Below, piece by piece: positions 6,038 through 6,137 of a DNA stretch of 6,137 nucleotides. The stretch spans positions 1 through 6,137 of the forward strand of contig JAQVBN010000035.1 of NCBI GenBank assembly GCA_028690275.1, given 5' to 3'. Within the stretch, counting starts at the first letter, position 1, and each line of letters begins with the position of its first letter. The position numbers were made by a program, and so were the translations under genes. This stretch comes from Minisyncoccota bacterium (GTDB lineage Bacteria > Patescibacteriota > Minisyncoccia > Minisyncoccales > Minisyncoccaceae). A model generated the notes under the pieces. The model did no database searches and had not been told where the DNA came from. It was given only the letters and a program-made list of their open reading frames with translations.

Positions 6038-6066
6038 TTGACTTTTTAAAATTTTTTCCCTATAAT
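6038..6066 (+). promoter_or_regulatory. Promoter for the gene at the right edge, near-leaderless
   Basis: The -35 TTGACT (6038-6043, 5/6) and perfect -10 TATAAT (6061-6066) have a 17-bp spacer, making this the best promoter of the window. Nine nt separate the -10 from ATG 6076, so the leader would be about 0-4 nt. It begins only 6 nt after the preceding stop codon. Confidence 0.85.
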
Positions 6067-6075
6067 CAATACCAT

Positions 6076-6137
6076 ATGGAGAAGGATAGAATTATTAAAC
6101 TTACAAACGCACTATATAAAGTTACAAGTCTTTTTCC
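6076..6137 (+). CDS. N-terminus of an unrecognised protein, cut by window end
   Basis: Only 20 full codons and two bases are visible, reading MEKDRIIKLTNALYKV then TSLF. The segment looks like an amphipathic helix with basic and hydrophobic faces and no signal peptide. It is called a gene because of the excellent promoter directly upstream, whose -10 box places the transcript start within a few bases of this ATG, and because the frame stays open to the edge. The KLTxALYxVTxLFP pattern is reminiscent, from memory, of the start of uncharacterised Patescibacteria proteins. I cannot assign a function. Confidence 0.6.
   Translation, partial: MEKDRIIKLTNALYKVTSLF

Noticed and set aside
6032..6060. 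Possible terminator after the two-helix membrane gene
   Set aside because: The stretch is only A/T-rich with a weak TTTTAAAA palindrome and no GC stem. It is better explained as promoter spacer, so read-through into the last gene is possible.

Overview
The window reads as a compact, AT-rich bacterial chromosome segment. It most resembles the Candidate Phyla Radiation (Patescibacteria; Parcubacteria- or Microgenomates-like). The reasons are very short intergenic gaps, all genes on the + strand, no recognisable Shine-Dalgarno sites, small lineage-type hypothetical proteins, and an ITPA-like (archaeal/eukaryotic-looking) Ham1 protein. TGA is used as a stop (at 5688-5690), so this is not the TGA=Gly code of Gracilibacteria/Absconditabacteria. 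The lineage call is inferred from gene style; no marker gene was compared. I see no tRNA, rRNA, mobile element, CRISPR array or origin, and no gap without a gene exceeds 300 bases.

Layout. (1) 1-729: the C-terminal 242 residues of the chaperonin GroEL, closed by a strong intrinsic terminator. (2) 779-2292: an apparent transcription unit with a Ham1/RdgB-type nucleotide-sanitising pyrophosphatase, a small acidic helical protein whose true start is unclear, and a Glu-rich protein carrying a near-perfect 64-nt internal duplication, ending in a second strong terminator with a GAAA loop. (3) 2360-6031: a three-gene overlapping operon with a ClpB-type disaggregase, a membrane-anchored trypsin/HtrA-like protein that has lost all three catalytic residues, and a two-helix membrane protein. 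(4) 6076-6137: the first 20 codons of another gene behind its own promoter.

Two themes stand out. First, each of the three clear promoters has a 17-bp spacer and a -10 box ending 7 to 9 nt before the ATG, so the mRNAs should be leaderless or nearly so. Genes inside the operons also lack Shine-Dalgarno sites and instead abut or overlap. The first promoter's -35 lies inside the preceding terminator hairpin. Second, the region is rich in protein quality control (GroEL, ClpB, a dead HtrA-like protein). The ClpB combines the long coiled-coil M domain of a disaggregase with an LGF tripeptide where ClpC/ClpA/ClpX carry their ClpP-docking loop. It may therefore be a natural disaggregase that feeds a protease, sitting in an operon with an inactive membrane-tethered pseudoprotease.
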